Source of the DNA: an uncultured Candidatus Saccharibacteria bacterium
GTDB lineage: Bacteria; Patescibacteriota; Saccharimonadia; Saccharimonadales; Saccharimonadaceae
Reading direction: 5' to 3'
NCBI GenBank assembly: GCA_937958235.1
Contig: CALFGG010000050.1
Span: forward strand, 1-50,881
Length of the DNA stretch: 50,881 nt
The notes under the pieces were generated by a model, which saw only the letters and a list, made by a program, of their open reading frames with translations, was not told the DNA's origin and did no database searches. Shown piece by piece: positions 17,486-26,278 of the stretch (the first letter of the stretch is position 1; each line of letters opens with the position of its first letter). A program made the position numbers and the translations under genes.

Positions 17486-18583
17486 TTACTCCTTATTTTT
17501 AACTTTAATTATTTTGGCTTCGGCTTGATGAGTTTCGGTTTCAAGATGAACAATCGCATTCTCTGATAATTGACCATGAATGATAGCATAGCCGCGTTTT
17601 AAGACAATGGCTGGATTTAAGTTTTCGATAATCTTCTGCTTTTGTTGGATTTTTTGCAGTTCAAGTTGCAGAAAATTAAAGATTTTAGTGCGAATACTTT
17701 CAATTTGTTCCCTTAACTTATGTTCTTCAAAATTAATTTTACTCACAATCTGCTGATGAATACGTGACACTTGAAGTTTAAGTGAATGGATCTCAGCTTG
17801 ACGATCGCGAGTCAAAAATTGAGCGGCATTACTTGGAGTGGAGGCAGCTAGGTCAGCTGCAAGATCAGCAAGAGACTCATCAACTTCATGACCAATACCA
17901 GTGATTACCGGAATACGGCTTCCAGCAATGGTGCGAACCAATTTTTCGTCGTTAAAAATCGCGAGATCATCTTTTGAGCCACCGCCACGAATCAGGGCAA
18001 TCACCTGATTATCCGTATACTGATTCATATACTCAATCGCACGCACGATTTGATCAACGGCTGGTAATCCTTGAACCTGGGTATGTGCCACCTGAATCTT
18101 GAGTTCACCCCAGCGTTCGTTAATAATTTTAATAAAGTCAGCATAGCCGGCAGCCTGAGTAGAAGAAATAACACCTAGACGCTCAAGGTTACGAGCAATG
18201 GGACGTTTTTTAGCCGGATCAAATAGGCCTTCTTTTTGTAATTTAGCCTTAAGTAGCTCAAAGGCTTTTTTAAGACTACCCTCGCCTAGAGGATGAAAAC
18301 GCTTGATAGTGAGACTGAATTTACCGAAATTAGTGAGTTTTGGTGTGGCCTGAACGGCAATCTTCATGCCATCTTCAAGAGGAAAACCACCAAGTTGATA
18401 GATTGTCATAAAACAACCGATGGACGATTCGGAATCTTTTAGATCAAAGAAGACCCATTTGCCTTGGTTAACTTTAAAACTGCTAACTTCACCAAAAACT
18501 ACAACGTCACCTAATCCAGTTTCTAAAACTTGATTTGTAACTGAAACGAATTGACTAACGGTAAATCGCGGAGCTTCCGACAT
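17486..18583 (-). CDS. xseA: exodeoxyribonuclease VII large subunit
   Basis: 365 residues, somewhat shorter than the usual 400-450, mainly in the coiled-coil C-terminus. The N-terminal OB fold is clear (GEVSSFKVNQGKWVFFDLKD), followed by the catalytic region with GVISSTQAAGYADF, ALIRGGGSKDDLAIFNDE and TGIGHEVDESLADLAA, all typical. It pairs with XseB downstream. The start lies 2 bases after the stop of the flippase-like gene, so all three share a transcript. Confidence 0.95.
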   Translation of the reverse strand: MSEAPRFTVSQFVSVTNQVLETGLGDVVVFGEVSSFKVNQGKWVFFDLKDSESSIGCFMTIYQLGGFPLEDGMKIAVQATPKLTNFGKFSLTIKRFHPLGEGSLKKAFELLKAKLQKEGLFDPAKKRPIARNLERLGVISSTQAAGYADFIKIINERWGELKIQVAHTQVQGLPAVDQIVRAIEYMNQYTDNQVIALIRGGGSKDDLAIFNDEKLVRTIAGSRIPVITGIGHEVDESLADLAADLAASTPSNAAQFLTRDRQAEIHSLKLQVSRIHQQIVSKINFEEHKLREQIESIRTKIFNFLQLELQKIQQKQKIIENLNPAIVLKRGYAIIHGQLSENAIVHLETETHQAEAKIIKVKNKE

Positions 18584-18585
18584 AT

Positions 18586-19716
18586 TTAGGATTCTTTTGA
18601 AGATTCAAAGACCTTCTTTTTATCGGCTTTGCCAATCTTTGAAATGGCATTTTGGTAGAAACCATAACCAGAGACAATAGTGTTAAGAAGGACAATAACA
18701 CGAGTGACGATAACGACGGTACTTGCAACAGCAAGGTTGGTGCCAAGAATACACATAACAGTAATCATGGAACCTTCGTAGCCGCCTACACCACCTGGAG
18801 TAGGAAGAACAGCACCTACGAGCGAACCGAGAGCCTCTGCAACCATGATCTGTGGGAAGATTTCGCCGTGACCTAAAGATAAGGCAACGATTTCGTAGGT
18901 TGCAATTTCAAGAAAATTATAGAGAAAGCCCCAGATAATAGGTTTAACGAGAAGCTTTTTATCTTTCTTAGCAGTAAGAAAATCTTCGTGTAGATCCATG
19001 AAATACTTATTAACTTTTTCGAGCTCAAGAACCTGCTTCTTTTTACCAAAGGTAATAGTTTTGACCAGCCAGTTAGCAAAAGCAGTCAGTTCTTTGGCAG
19101 CCCAGCGGATCATCTTGCGGCTTGAAACAATGGTGATAAGAATAGCGATGGCAGCAATGATACCAACACTCATGGCGCCGACTAACCAGATCATCCAATA
19201 GGCGTTAGCTGGGACGCTGCTAGTAATAATAAGGAAGATAATGGCAAAAATTGTTTGAGTCTGGTTTGCAAGAATGGTAATTAAATAGCGCAAAATATAC
19301 ATAAAGCTAACCTGGCCGGCTGTGGCTCCGTAATTTTTTAGGCGCCAGGTGATATAACCAAGACCAGAGACACCACCAGATGGAATGGCATGGTTTACGA
19401 AATTAAGCTCAAAAGAGATGCGAGCAAGCTCCCATGTGGAAATTTTCTTAGTTTCCTTAGCTCCCTTATTCATCTGCTCAGCAATTCTCTGTTTTCCCGC
19501 CATATAGGCGAAGAAAATTTTGCCAGCACAGTAATACATGAAGAGCTGTTCTGGAATGAGGAGGCAGACAATAAATAAATTAATACTAAATTCACCACCT
19601 TCAATACAGTGTCCTCCAAAAATACAACTAGTGGCGGCGGTGATTTGGTCCCAGGCACCCCAAATAACGAAGGCGACGAGGGCTAGAGTAATTAAGCTAA
19701 GAATTTTTTTAAACAT
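18586..19716 (-). CDS. lysylphosphatidylglycerol synthase-type TM / flippase-like protein
   Basis: 376 residues with about eight hydrophobic segments. The pattern fits the PF03706 (UPF0104, YbhN, MprF N-terminal) family: NHAIPSGGVSGLGYITWRL near 130 and PTPGGVGGYEGSM near 320. Members move or flip lipids, but the substrate here is unknown. Promoter TGC plus TATAAT (19726-19731) ends 9 bases before the ATG; there is a weak AGG but effectively no leader. First gene of a transcript with xseA and xseB. Confidence 0.85.
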   Translation of the reverse strand: MFKKILSLITLALVAFVIWGAWDQITAATSCIFGGHCIEGGEFSINLFIVCLLIPEQLFMYYCAGKIFFAYMAGKQRIAEQMNKGAKETKKISTWELARISFELNFVNHAIPSGGVSGLGYITWRLKNYGATAGQVSFMYILRYLITILANQTQTIFAIIFLIITSSVPANAYWMIWLVGAMSVGIIAAIAILITIVSSRKMIRWAAKELTAFANWLVKTITFGKKKQVLELEKVNKYFMDLHEDFLTAKKDKKLLVKPIIWGFLYNFLEIATYEIVALSLGHGEIFPQIMVAEALGSLVGAVLPTPGGVGGYEGSMITVMCILGTNLAVASTVVIVTRVIVLLNTIVSGYGFYQNAISKIGKADKKKVFESSKES

Positions 19717-19725
19717 ATCCTAGAT

Positions 19726-19734
19726 ATTATAGCA
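19726..19734 (-). promoter_or_regulatory. extended -10 promoter of the flippase-xseAB operon
   Basis: TGC followed by TATAAT on the minus strand, 9 bases before the ATG, giving a leader of about two bases. Confidence 0.65.
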
Positions 19735-19810
19735 TAGGTGTTTCTAGATTAAAGAGAAAAATGTGATTTGCATAGAAGACCATAAGATGGTTTAATATTA
19801 GCCTAAATTT

Positions 19811-19819
19811 TGATATAAT
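19811..19819 (+). promoter_or_regulatory. extended -10 promoter, leaderless methyltransferase gene
   Basis: TGA followed by TATAAT (19814-19819); the ATG begins 6 bases later. Confidence 0.7.
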
Positions 19820-19825
19820 ATTTAT

Positions 19826-20995
19826 ATGAAGTACCTCGCAGTAGCAGGCCGCCAACCTCTAATTTCTTTGGCAGAAATCCAAGCATTATATGACAAGCAC
19901 GCAAAATTGGTTGGGAAAAACTTAATAATTTTTCAGCTAAACAATAAAAAGCCCGAGATAAATCGACTGGGCGGAACAATGAAGCTCGGTGAATTATTTG
20001 AGGGTGATTTTAAAGGATTAGTTAAGCATTTAAATGAATTACACCCTGAGGGTAAAATCACTTTTGGAATTTCAGACTTTTCAAAGCAAAAAAAGGCGGG
20101 GTTTGCTTTCCAGAAGAGTATGGAAATTAAGCGAAGTTTGGGAAGAATAGGGCGAAGTGTTCGAGTAATTACCAGCAAGGAATCTGAGATTCCTTCCGCA
20201 ACCGCACATCATAATCAATTAGGCGAAAAACCTGGTTGTTATGAAATTTTGGTGCTTGACCAGGAACTTTACCTTAGCCTTGGCACACAAAACATTACCG
20301 CATATACTGAGAGAGATCAGGCGCGACCAGCGAGAGACGCTAAGGTAGGAATGTTACCTCCTAAACTTGCGCAAATTCTAATTAATTTATGTGGACCTTT
20401 GCCCGAGGGGGCGAGAATATTGGACCCGTTTTGTGGAACAGGCGTAGTTCTACAGGAAGCGGCAATTATGGGCTATACACCATATGGTACGGACCTTAGC
20501 GAGCGCATGATTGATTTTTCAAGGAAAAATTTAAACTGGCTTTTTAACGAGAGAAATAGCAAGAGATTTAAAATTAAACCAGAACTAATCTTAAAAAAAG
20601 ATGCGATCTTGGACAAACTTGCAGTAGGCGATGCTATGACTTTTCAATGGGAGGGACAGATTGACGCGGTTGCTTTCGAAAGTTACCTTGGAGCACCGAT
20701 GTCTAAGCCGCCAGTGGACATAAAATTTAAGACGGAAAAAGCTAAGTGTAGAGAGATTGCTTTAGGTTTTCTTAAAAATATTACCCCTCTCATTAAATCA
20801 GGGACACCTATCGTAATGGCGGTACCGGCTTGGCTACGAGAAACTGGCAAGTATGCACACATGAACGTTCTTGACGAAATTCAAGAGATGGGATATAATT
20901 TTGAAAAGTTTCAAGATTTGAGTCAGTCGGATTTGCTCTACTTCCGAGAAGGTCAGATTGTGGCTCGAGAAATAATAGTAATAAGGAAAAGATAG
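19826..20995 (+). CDS. Trm11/TrmG10-like SAM-dependent RNA methyltransferase
   Basis: 389 residues. The N-terminal half (MKYLAVAGRQPLISLAEIQ) resembles THUMP/ferredoxin-like RNA-binding regions of the tRNA guanine-N2 methyltransferases. The C-terminal half has SAM motif I ILDPFCGTGVVLQEAA (Asp200) and GTDLSERMI. The catalytic motif IV, normally DPPY, reads ESYLGAP (285-291), so either the chemistry or the family assignment is special. Leaderless promoter; followed 8 bases later by rpmA. Target RNA unknown. Confidence 0.75.
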   Translation: MKYLAVAGRQPLISLAEIQALYDKHAKLVGKNLIIFQLNNKKPEINRLGGTMKLGELFEGDFKGLVKHLNELHPEGKITFGISDFSKQKKAGFAFQKSMEIKRSLGRIGRSVRVITSKESEIPSATAHHNQLGEKPGCYEILVLDQELYLSLGTQNITAYTERDQARPARDAKVGMLPPKLAQILINLCGPLPEGARILDPFCGTGVVLQEAAIMGYTPYGTDLSERMIDFSRKNLNWLFNERNSKRFKIKPELILKKDAILDKLAVGDAMTFQWEGQIDAVAFESYLGAPMSKPPVDIKFKTEKAKCREIALGFLKNITPLIKSGTPIVMAVPAWLRETGKYAHMNVLDEIQEMGYNFEKFQDLSQSDLLYFREGQIVAREIIVIRKR

Positions 20996-21003
20996 GCTAA
21001 AAT

Positions 21004-21276
21004 ATGTCACATGTTAAAGCTGGTGGTACCGCGAAGAACATTCATAATAACGCTGGTCAGCGTCTTGGTGTAAAGCGCTTCGGTGGTCAAAAGGTTCGCA
21101 ATGGCGAAGTATTAGTCCGCCAAACTGGTAGCACTAAAATTGCAGGTCCAGGTACTTATGTATCTCGCAACTTCACAATTCACGCTGCTAAAGATGGTGT
21201 AGTAACCTTTGTAAAAACAAAGAAAACTCACTTCTCTGGTCGTTCATTACCACGTGTTCGCGTTGAAGTTCGCTAA
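21004..21276 (+). CDS. rpmA: 50S ribosomal protein L27
   Basis: 90 residues with the L27 core GQRLGVKRFGGQKV and a VRQ-G-TK beta strand; the short N-terminus (MSHVKAGG) reaches the peptidyl-transferase centre in this family. It needs no N-terminal processing. Codons are biased to CGT/CGC for Arg, as expected for a highly expressed gene. L21 (rplU), the usual neighbour, is not beside it. It follows the methyltransferase gene by 8 bases and is closed by a strong terminator. Confidence 0.96.
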   Translation: MSHVKAGGTAKNIHNNAGQRLGVKRFGGQKVRNGEVLVRQTGSTKIAGPGTYVSRNFTIHAAKDGVVTFVKTKKTHFSGRSLPRVRVEVR

Positions 21277-21283
21277 ACAATTA

Positions 21284-21304
21284 GACCCTTCGGGGTCTTT
21301 TTTT
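21284..21304 (+). terminator. intrinsic terminator after rpmA
   Basis: GACCC and GGGTC pair around the stable TTCG tetraloop, followed by seven T. Confidence 0.95.
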
Positions 21305-21347
21305 ATCCCCTTTTAAACTCGTGAGATTTCTTTTAACAGATATTCTA

Positions 21348-21356
21348 TGATAGAAT
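21348..21356 (+). promoter_or_regulatory. extended -10 promoter, leaderless aldolase fusion gene
   Basis: TGA followed by TAGAAT (21351-21356); the ATG at 21363 begins 6 bases later. Confidence 0.65.
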
Positions 21357-21362
21357 ATGCTT

Positions 21363-23171
21363 ATGAATGTATTGATCGTGGGCAATATAATTAAGGATAC
21401 TTACCTTGAATTTCCGAAACATCTATTTGAAGCTGGCGACCATGGTCGTGTTTTTCTCGATACAGAGTTTGACGAGGAAACCCTGCACTATAAGAATAAA
21501 GAAAGTGTACTGAGTGGCGCTAGCATCATTGACGAGGTATTAAAGAATTTTAAGCTAAATAGCCTACTATCAAACCAACAGGCTTTAGAAAACCATAAAT
21601 ACGACTGCCGCTACGTTCTGAAAACTGGTAATACTGTAAAATATCTAACAACAAATTTGTGTGGAAAGACTGACTTTTTAACACCGGAAACGAAGCCAGA
21701 TTGGATTTTTATTGACCGTTCGGCAAGACTCGGGATTGATGACTTAAAAAGATTAGAACGGTATCTAGAATTACATCAAGAAGTTAAATTGGCCATTCAT
21801 ACTAGTCAGATTTCCTGTGGATTTTTACATCAAGCAGATGATTTTATGGCAAAAGAAATTGCTAAAAATTTATATACAAAAGCTAAGCTAATTTTTGTGA
21901 CTGGTAAAAATACAGAGTTACTTTTACCACTAGAGTTCAGCCTAGATAATCAAAAGGTTTTTCTGATTACCCCAACCGCAATTACGAACGGAGAAGAAAG
22001 GGTCTTCTTAAAACGTAATAAGAAAGTTTTTCAGACCCATTTGACGATTTATTCCATTGCTGCCGGCACAATTTTCGCAGCGCTTTCGTCTGGTTGGAAT
22101 GTGAACCGTGCATTAAGATTTGCAAAAATAAATATCGAGAATGCCAAGATGAGTCGAACCCTAAGTATCGATAAATTATATAACAAATTAAAGGCCTCCC
22201 TCAAACAAGAGGATAATTTACGACTGATAGCCAAAGCACTGACTGCTGATTATAGAGGCATTTTAGCAATTGATGAATCAAAAAAATCAATTCGCCGTAA
22301 GCTTAAAAAATATGGTCTACCAGAAACACGGGCAGTACAAGAAGAATACCGTGAATTATTGGTGACAACGCCACGTATTAATGAATATTTAAATGGTATA
22401 ATTTTAGCCCAAGAAACAGTGGTGCAGAAAATAGCAAACGGCCAGAGTGTTCCTGAATTTTTAGCAGCAAAAGGCATTTTACCTGGAGTAAAAGTGGATC
22501 TTGGCCTTGAAAAGATACACAATCAAGTCAACTGCCTTACATGTGGACTTGAAGATCTAGACCAGAGGCTAAGCAGGTATTATAATTTGGGTCTTCGTTT
22601 TACAAAATGGCGTGCGGTCTTTGAGGTGGAAAAAAATTCACAAATCCCTGAAGGCGTGATTCAGAAAAATACAAGAGACCTAGCAGTCTATGCGAAAAAA
22701 GCACTTGAAAAAAAGCTGGTGCCAATTATAGAACCGGAAGTACTGCATGGAGAACAGAGTATTGCAGATTTTTATAAACACACGAAACAGGTCTTAGTCG
22801 CATTGTTCGAGAAACTGCAGGAGCTGGGGATTGATCTTGAATGTTGTATTTTAAAAATTAATATGATTTATGCCCGGGAAAACGAGCCTGAAGAGACTGG
22901 TCGCATGACAATGCGGTTAATCTCTGAAACTGTGCCAAAAAATATTGGTGGAGTGGTCTTTTTATCAGGTGGACAGAGTGAAGAGCAGGCAACAAAAAAT
23001 CTTCAAGCCATCATTAATGCGAATCAAGATAGGTATAGATTATCTTTCTCGTTTGGTCGCGCAATCCAGGATCCAGCATTAAAAATCTGGCAGGGTGAAC
23101 CCCAAAAGATCGATGATGCACAAACAGAATTAATTAAACAACTTAAACTAAACTGTCTGGCGCTAAAATAA
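21363..23171 (+). CDS. degenerate PfkB-like domain fused to class I fructose-bisphosphate aldolase
   Basis: 602 residues from the ATG at 21363, chosen over 21357 because of the 6-base leaderless spacing. Residues 1 to about 270 follow a PfkB/ribokinase pattern (MNVLIVGNIIKDTYLEF; sugar-site-like SGAS), but the GAGD catalytic motif reads AAGT (233-236), losing the catalytic Asp. Residues about 285-602 are a class I aldolase: GILAIDES, KWR (415-417), IIEPEVL, Schiff-base Lys498 in LKINM, LSGGQSEEQAT and SFSFGRA. It cleaves fructose-1,6-bisphosphate in glycolysis. A regulatory or sugar-phosphate-sensing role of the N-terminal part is inference. No leader. Confidence 0.88.
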   Translation: MNVLIVGNIIKDTYLEFPKHLFEAGDHGRVFLDTEFDEETLHYKNKESVLSGASIIDEVLKNFKLNSLLSNQQALENHKYDCRYVLKTGNTVKYLTTNLCGKTDFLTPETKPDWIFIDRSARLGIDDLKRLERYLELHQEVKLAIHTSQISCGFLHQADDFMAKEIAKNLYTKAKLIFVTGKNTELLLPLEFSLDNQKVFLITPTAITNGEERVFLKRNKKVFQTHLTIYSIAAGTIFAALSSGWNVNRALRFAKINIENAKMSRTLSIDKLYNKLKASLKQEDNLRLIAKALTADYRGILAIDESKKSIRRKLKKYGLPETRAVQEEYRELLVTTPRINEYLNGIILAQETVVQKIANGQSVPEFLAAKGILPGVKVDLGLEKIHNQVNCLTCGLEDLDQRLSRYYNLGLRFTKWRAVFEVEKNSQIPEGVIQKNTRDLAVYAKKALEKKLVPIIEPEVLHGEQSIADFYKHTKQVLVALFEKLQELGIDLECCILKINMIYARENEPEETGRMTMRLISETVPKNIGGVVFLSGGQSEEQATKNLQAIINANQDRYRLSFSFGRAIQDPALKIWQGEPQKIDDAQTELIKQLKLNCLALK

Positions 23172-23201
23172 AAAACCGCGATAGTTTTATCGTCGGTTTT
23201 T
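23171..23201. terminator. bidirectional terminator between aldolase fusion and uvrA
   Basis: AAAAACCG-CGAT pairs with ATCG-T-CGGTTTTT around AGTTTT, with a one-base bulge. Runs of A and T on either side allow use by the two convergent genes. Confidence 0.85.
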
Positions 23202-23223
23202 ACTTACATTGACAGGGCTTATT

Positions 23224-26163
23224 TTAGTTTTTGAGGGCCTCACGCAGGAATTTACCAGTTGGGGTATCATCACGCTTTGATAACTGTTCAGGAGTACCTT
23301 CGGCAATAACCAAGCCGCCATGCTGGCCACCTTCTGGTCCCATATCAATCACCCAGTCAGCCGATTTAATAACATGCAAATTATGTTCAATAATCACCAT
23401 GGTATTGCCGCCATCAACTAAACGATTAAGGATTTGCAAGAGGCGCTTGACGTCGTCGGTATGTAGACCTGTAGTTGGCTCATCTAGAATATAGAGTGTC
23501 TTACCGGTGCTACGACGAGAGAGTTCGGTGGCGATTTTAATGCGCTGTGCCTCACCACCAGAGAAGGTAGTTGCGGACTGGCCAAGGCGAATATACCCAA
23601 GACCGACTTCTTGAATAGTCTTTAGTTTATTAACAATGACTGGAATATTCTCAAAGAAATCAACAGCCTCATCGATGGTCATATTTAAAACATCAGATAT
23701 GTCTTTACCCTTATATTTGACCTCGAGAGCTTCGCGATTATAACGCTTACCATGACAGGTTGGACAGGTTACGTAGACATCAGGTAAGAAATGCATCTCG
23801 ATCTTATTCACACCATCACCCTGACAGGTCTCACAGCGACCACCTTTAACATTAAAGCTAAAGCGGCCCGCCTTATAGCCTCGGATTTCAGCCTCGGGTT
23901 GGGCGGCAAAGAGCTCACGAATAGCGGTGAAGACACCAGTGTAGGTAGCAGGATTGGAGCGAGGAGTACGACCAATTGGGCTCTGATCAATCACAATACA
24001 TTTATCGAGATTTTCAATACCGTCAATACGGGTATGTTCGCCTGGCACAGTTTGGGCACGATGGAGCCTAGCAAGAAGTTCATTGGCAAGAATTTCGTTA
24101 ACTAGAGTGGATTTACCAGAACCGGAAACACCGGAAACCACGGTCATAACGCCAAGTGGAAAATGGACATCAATATTTTTGAGATTGTTTTCTCTAGCCC
24201 CAACAATAACAAGTTCTTTGCCAGATTTTGGCTGGCGGCGTTTCTTGGGGATGCCGATCTTATTTTTACCACTCAGATATAGACCAGTAAGAGACTGTTC
24301 ATTTTGCATAATTTCAGCAGGGGTACCTGCGGCCACCACGTGACCACCTCGAGAACCAGCACCAGGGCCAATATCAATTAGGTAATCTGAATTTAGCATC
24401 GTATCTTCGTCATGCTCAACGACAAGAACGGTATTCTTGAGGTCACGAAGATGTTTTAAAGTGGCGATTAGTTTATCATTATCGCGCTGGTGAAGACCAA
24501 TGGATGGCTCATCGAGAACATACAAAACACCTTGTAAGCCGGAACCGATTTGGGTGGCCAGACGAATACGCTGCGCTTCACCACCAGAAAGAGTATTAGC
24601 AGAGCGCCCGAGCTCAAGATAACCAAGACCTACGTCCTGCATGAATTTTACACGTTCCTTAATCACTTTCAGAATTGGTTTAGCGATCAATTCTTCAGCT
24701 TCGGAAAAACCTAGATCCTGTGAAAGAACTTCAATAGTCGAGTCAACATCTAGATTGCACATATCGACAATATTTAGGCCATGAATCGTAATGGCAAGAA
24801 CGACTGGTTTTAATCTGGCACCATGACAGGTCTGACATTCACGCACACGCATAAAACGTTCAATATCTTTACGCATAAAATCGGAGTCAGTTTCTCGATG
24901 GCGACGTTCAAGAGTCGGAATTACACCTTCATAGACTGATTCGTAGGTTGCCCCTTCTTGCCATTTACCAGAGCCGGAAATCTTGATTTGATATTTCTCT
25001 TCGCCGGTACCATAAAGAATCAGATGTCTTTCGGCATCAGTGAGTTCACCAATCGGGGTATGAACGGAAAAGCCATGGCGATTGGCGACGGCAGTAAGAC
25101 GCTTAAGCCACCAAGAATCACTCTGAACGCGATTAAACGGACGAATACCACCTTCGGCAATAGTGAGGTTATTATTGAAGACTAGGTTGGGATCAATTTC
25201 CATGCGAGTACCAAGACCGGTACAGGTTGGACAGGCACCTTGAGGCGCATTGAAGGAGAAGAGTCTTGGTTCAAGTTCAGGAATCAGCTCATCTGGATGA
25301 ACTGGACAAGCATAACGCTGCGAATAGGTGAGTACTTCGGTGTTTTGAGTACCCAAGGTTTTCCCCTCGATAGTGGAACTATTATCGTTGATCTTAAGTA
25401 ACTGAATAATGCCCTGGCCAAGCTCGAGCGCCTGTTCGATGGAGCTTGAGATGCGAGAATAAAGTTCAGTATTTAAAATAAAGCGATCGACGACTAATTC
25501 AATATCATGACGTTCCTGTTTTTCGAGTTCAGGAAACTCATCAAGAGCATAAACAATACCATCAACACGGACGCGTGAAAAACCTTTTTGAAGGTATTGC
25601 TCGGAAATGTGCTGAAATTCGCCTTTTTTCTGTTGGACCAGTGGGGCGAGTAGCATTAATTTGGAGCCGAGGGGCAATTTCATAACTTCATTAACGATGT
25701 CTTCGACTGAACGACGAGAGACCTCGCGATGGCAGATTGGACAATGGGGGACGCCAACACGCGCAAAAAGTAGACGAAGATAATCATAAACTTCGGTGAC
25801 GGTGGCCACGGTGGAGCGAGGGTTTCTTGAAGTGGATTTTTGATCAATGGAGATGGCGGGAGAGAGACCAGTGATGGTGTCAAAATCTGGTTTGTCCATC
25901 ACGCCGAGAAACATCCTGGCATAGGAGGAGAGAGACTCAACATAACGACGCTGACCTTCGGCATAAATAGTGTCGAAAGCAAGACTGGATTTACCGGAGC
26001 CAGAAAGGCCGGTGATGACAACTAGCTTATCGCGTGGAATATCCAAATCAATATTCTTAAGATTGTGCTGTCTGGCGCCACGCACCTTAATACAGTTCTC
26101 GGTCGATCCGCCCTGCAGTTCTATTCCCCCTTTGGATAATAGTCCATTACTCTCTTCGTTCAT
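23224..26163 (-). CDS. uvrA: excinuclease ABC subunit A
   Basis: 979 residues from the ATG at 26163. The frame is open to 26211, but AAGGGG lies 5 bases before 26163 and an extended -10 (TGA plus TAGAAT, 26190-26198) falls inside the longer version, so the short start is right. UvrA is the damage-recognition ATPase of nucleotide excision repair. Two ABC modules are present (GLSGSGKSS and GVSGSGKST Walker [10 protein letters not shown] and FSGGEAQRI signatures), with zinc modules CPVH...CPTC and CETC...CPTC. Length is normal. Confidence 0.98.
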   Translation of the reverse strand: MNEESNGLLSKGGIELQGGSTENCIKVRGARQHNLKNIDLDIPRDKLVVITGLSGSGKSSLAFDTIYAEGQRRYVESLSSYARMFLGVMDKPDFDTITGLSPAISIDQKSTSRNPRSTVATVTEVYDYLRLLFARVGVPHCPICHREVSRRSVEDIVNEVMKLPLGSKLMLLAPLVQQKKGEFQHISEQYLQKGFSRVRVDGIVYALDEFPELEKQERHDIELVVDRFILNTELYSRISSSIEQALELGQGIIQLLKINDNSSTIEGKTLGTQNTEVLTYSQRYACPVHPDELIPELEPRLFSFNAPQGACPTCTGLGTRMEIDPNLVFNNNLTIAEGGIRPFNRVQSDSWWLKRLTAVANRHGFSVHTPIGELTDAERHLILYGTGEEKYQIKISGSGKWQEGATYESVYEGVIPTLERRHRETDSDFMRKDIERFMRVRECQTCHGARLKPVVLAITIHGLNIVDMCNLDVDSTIEVLSQDLGFSEAEELIAKPILKVIKERVKFMQDVGLGYLELGRSANTLSGGEAQRIRLATQIGSGLQGVLYVLDEPSIGLHQRDNDKLIATLKHLRDLKNTVLVVEHDEDTMLNSDYLIDIGPGAGSRGGHVVAAGTPAEIMQNEQSLTGLYLSGKNKIGIPKKRRQPKSGKELVIVGARENNLKNIDVHFPLGVMTVVSGVSGSGKSTLVNEILANELLARLHRAQTVPGEHTRIDGIENLDKCIVIDQSPIGRTPRSNPATYTGVFTAIRELFAAQPEAEIRGYKAGRFSFNVKGGRCETCQGDGVNKIEMHFLPDVYVTCPTCHGKRYNREALEVKYKGKDISDVLNMTIDEAVDFFENIPVIVNKLKTIQEVGLGYIRLGQSATTFSGGEAQRIKIATELSRRSTGKTLYILDEPTTGLHTDDVKRLLQILNRLVDGGNTMVIIEHNLHVIKSADWVIDMGPEGGQHGGLVIAEGTPEQLSKRDDTPTGKFLREALKN

Positions 26164-26189
26164 TAATTCCCCTTTCTCAAAGTTGGTAT

Positions 26190-26198
26190 ATTCTATCA
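26190..26198 (-). promoter_or_regulatory. extended -10 promoter of uvrA
   Basis: TGA followed by TAGAAT on the minus strand, with a 26-base leader that carries AAGGGG. Confidence 0.6.
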
Positions 26199-26263
26199 TA
26201 TTTTGACCCAAAAAGCCAGCGAGCGGCTAGCCTGCTCTGATTTTGTCCAGAAAAATTTCAAAT

Positions 26264-26272
26264 TGATATAAT
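26264..26272 (+). promoter_or_regulatory. extended -10 promoter, leaderless sbcB
   Basis: TGA followed by TATAAT (26267-26272); the ATG begins 6 bases later. Confidence 0.7.
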
Positions 26273-26278
26273 AGCTAT

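Noticed and set aside
26164..26211. Longer uvrA start at 26211
   Set aside because: The extra codons contain the -10 element, whereas AAGGGG precedes the ATG at 26163.
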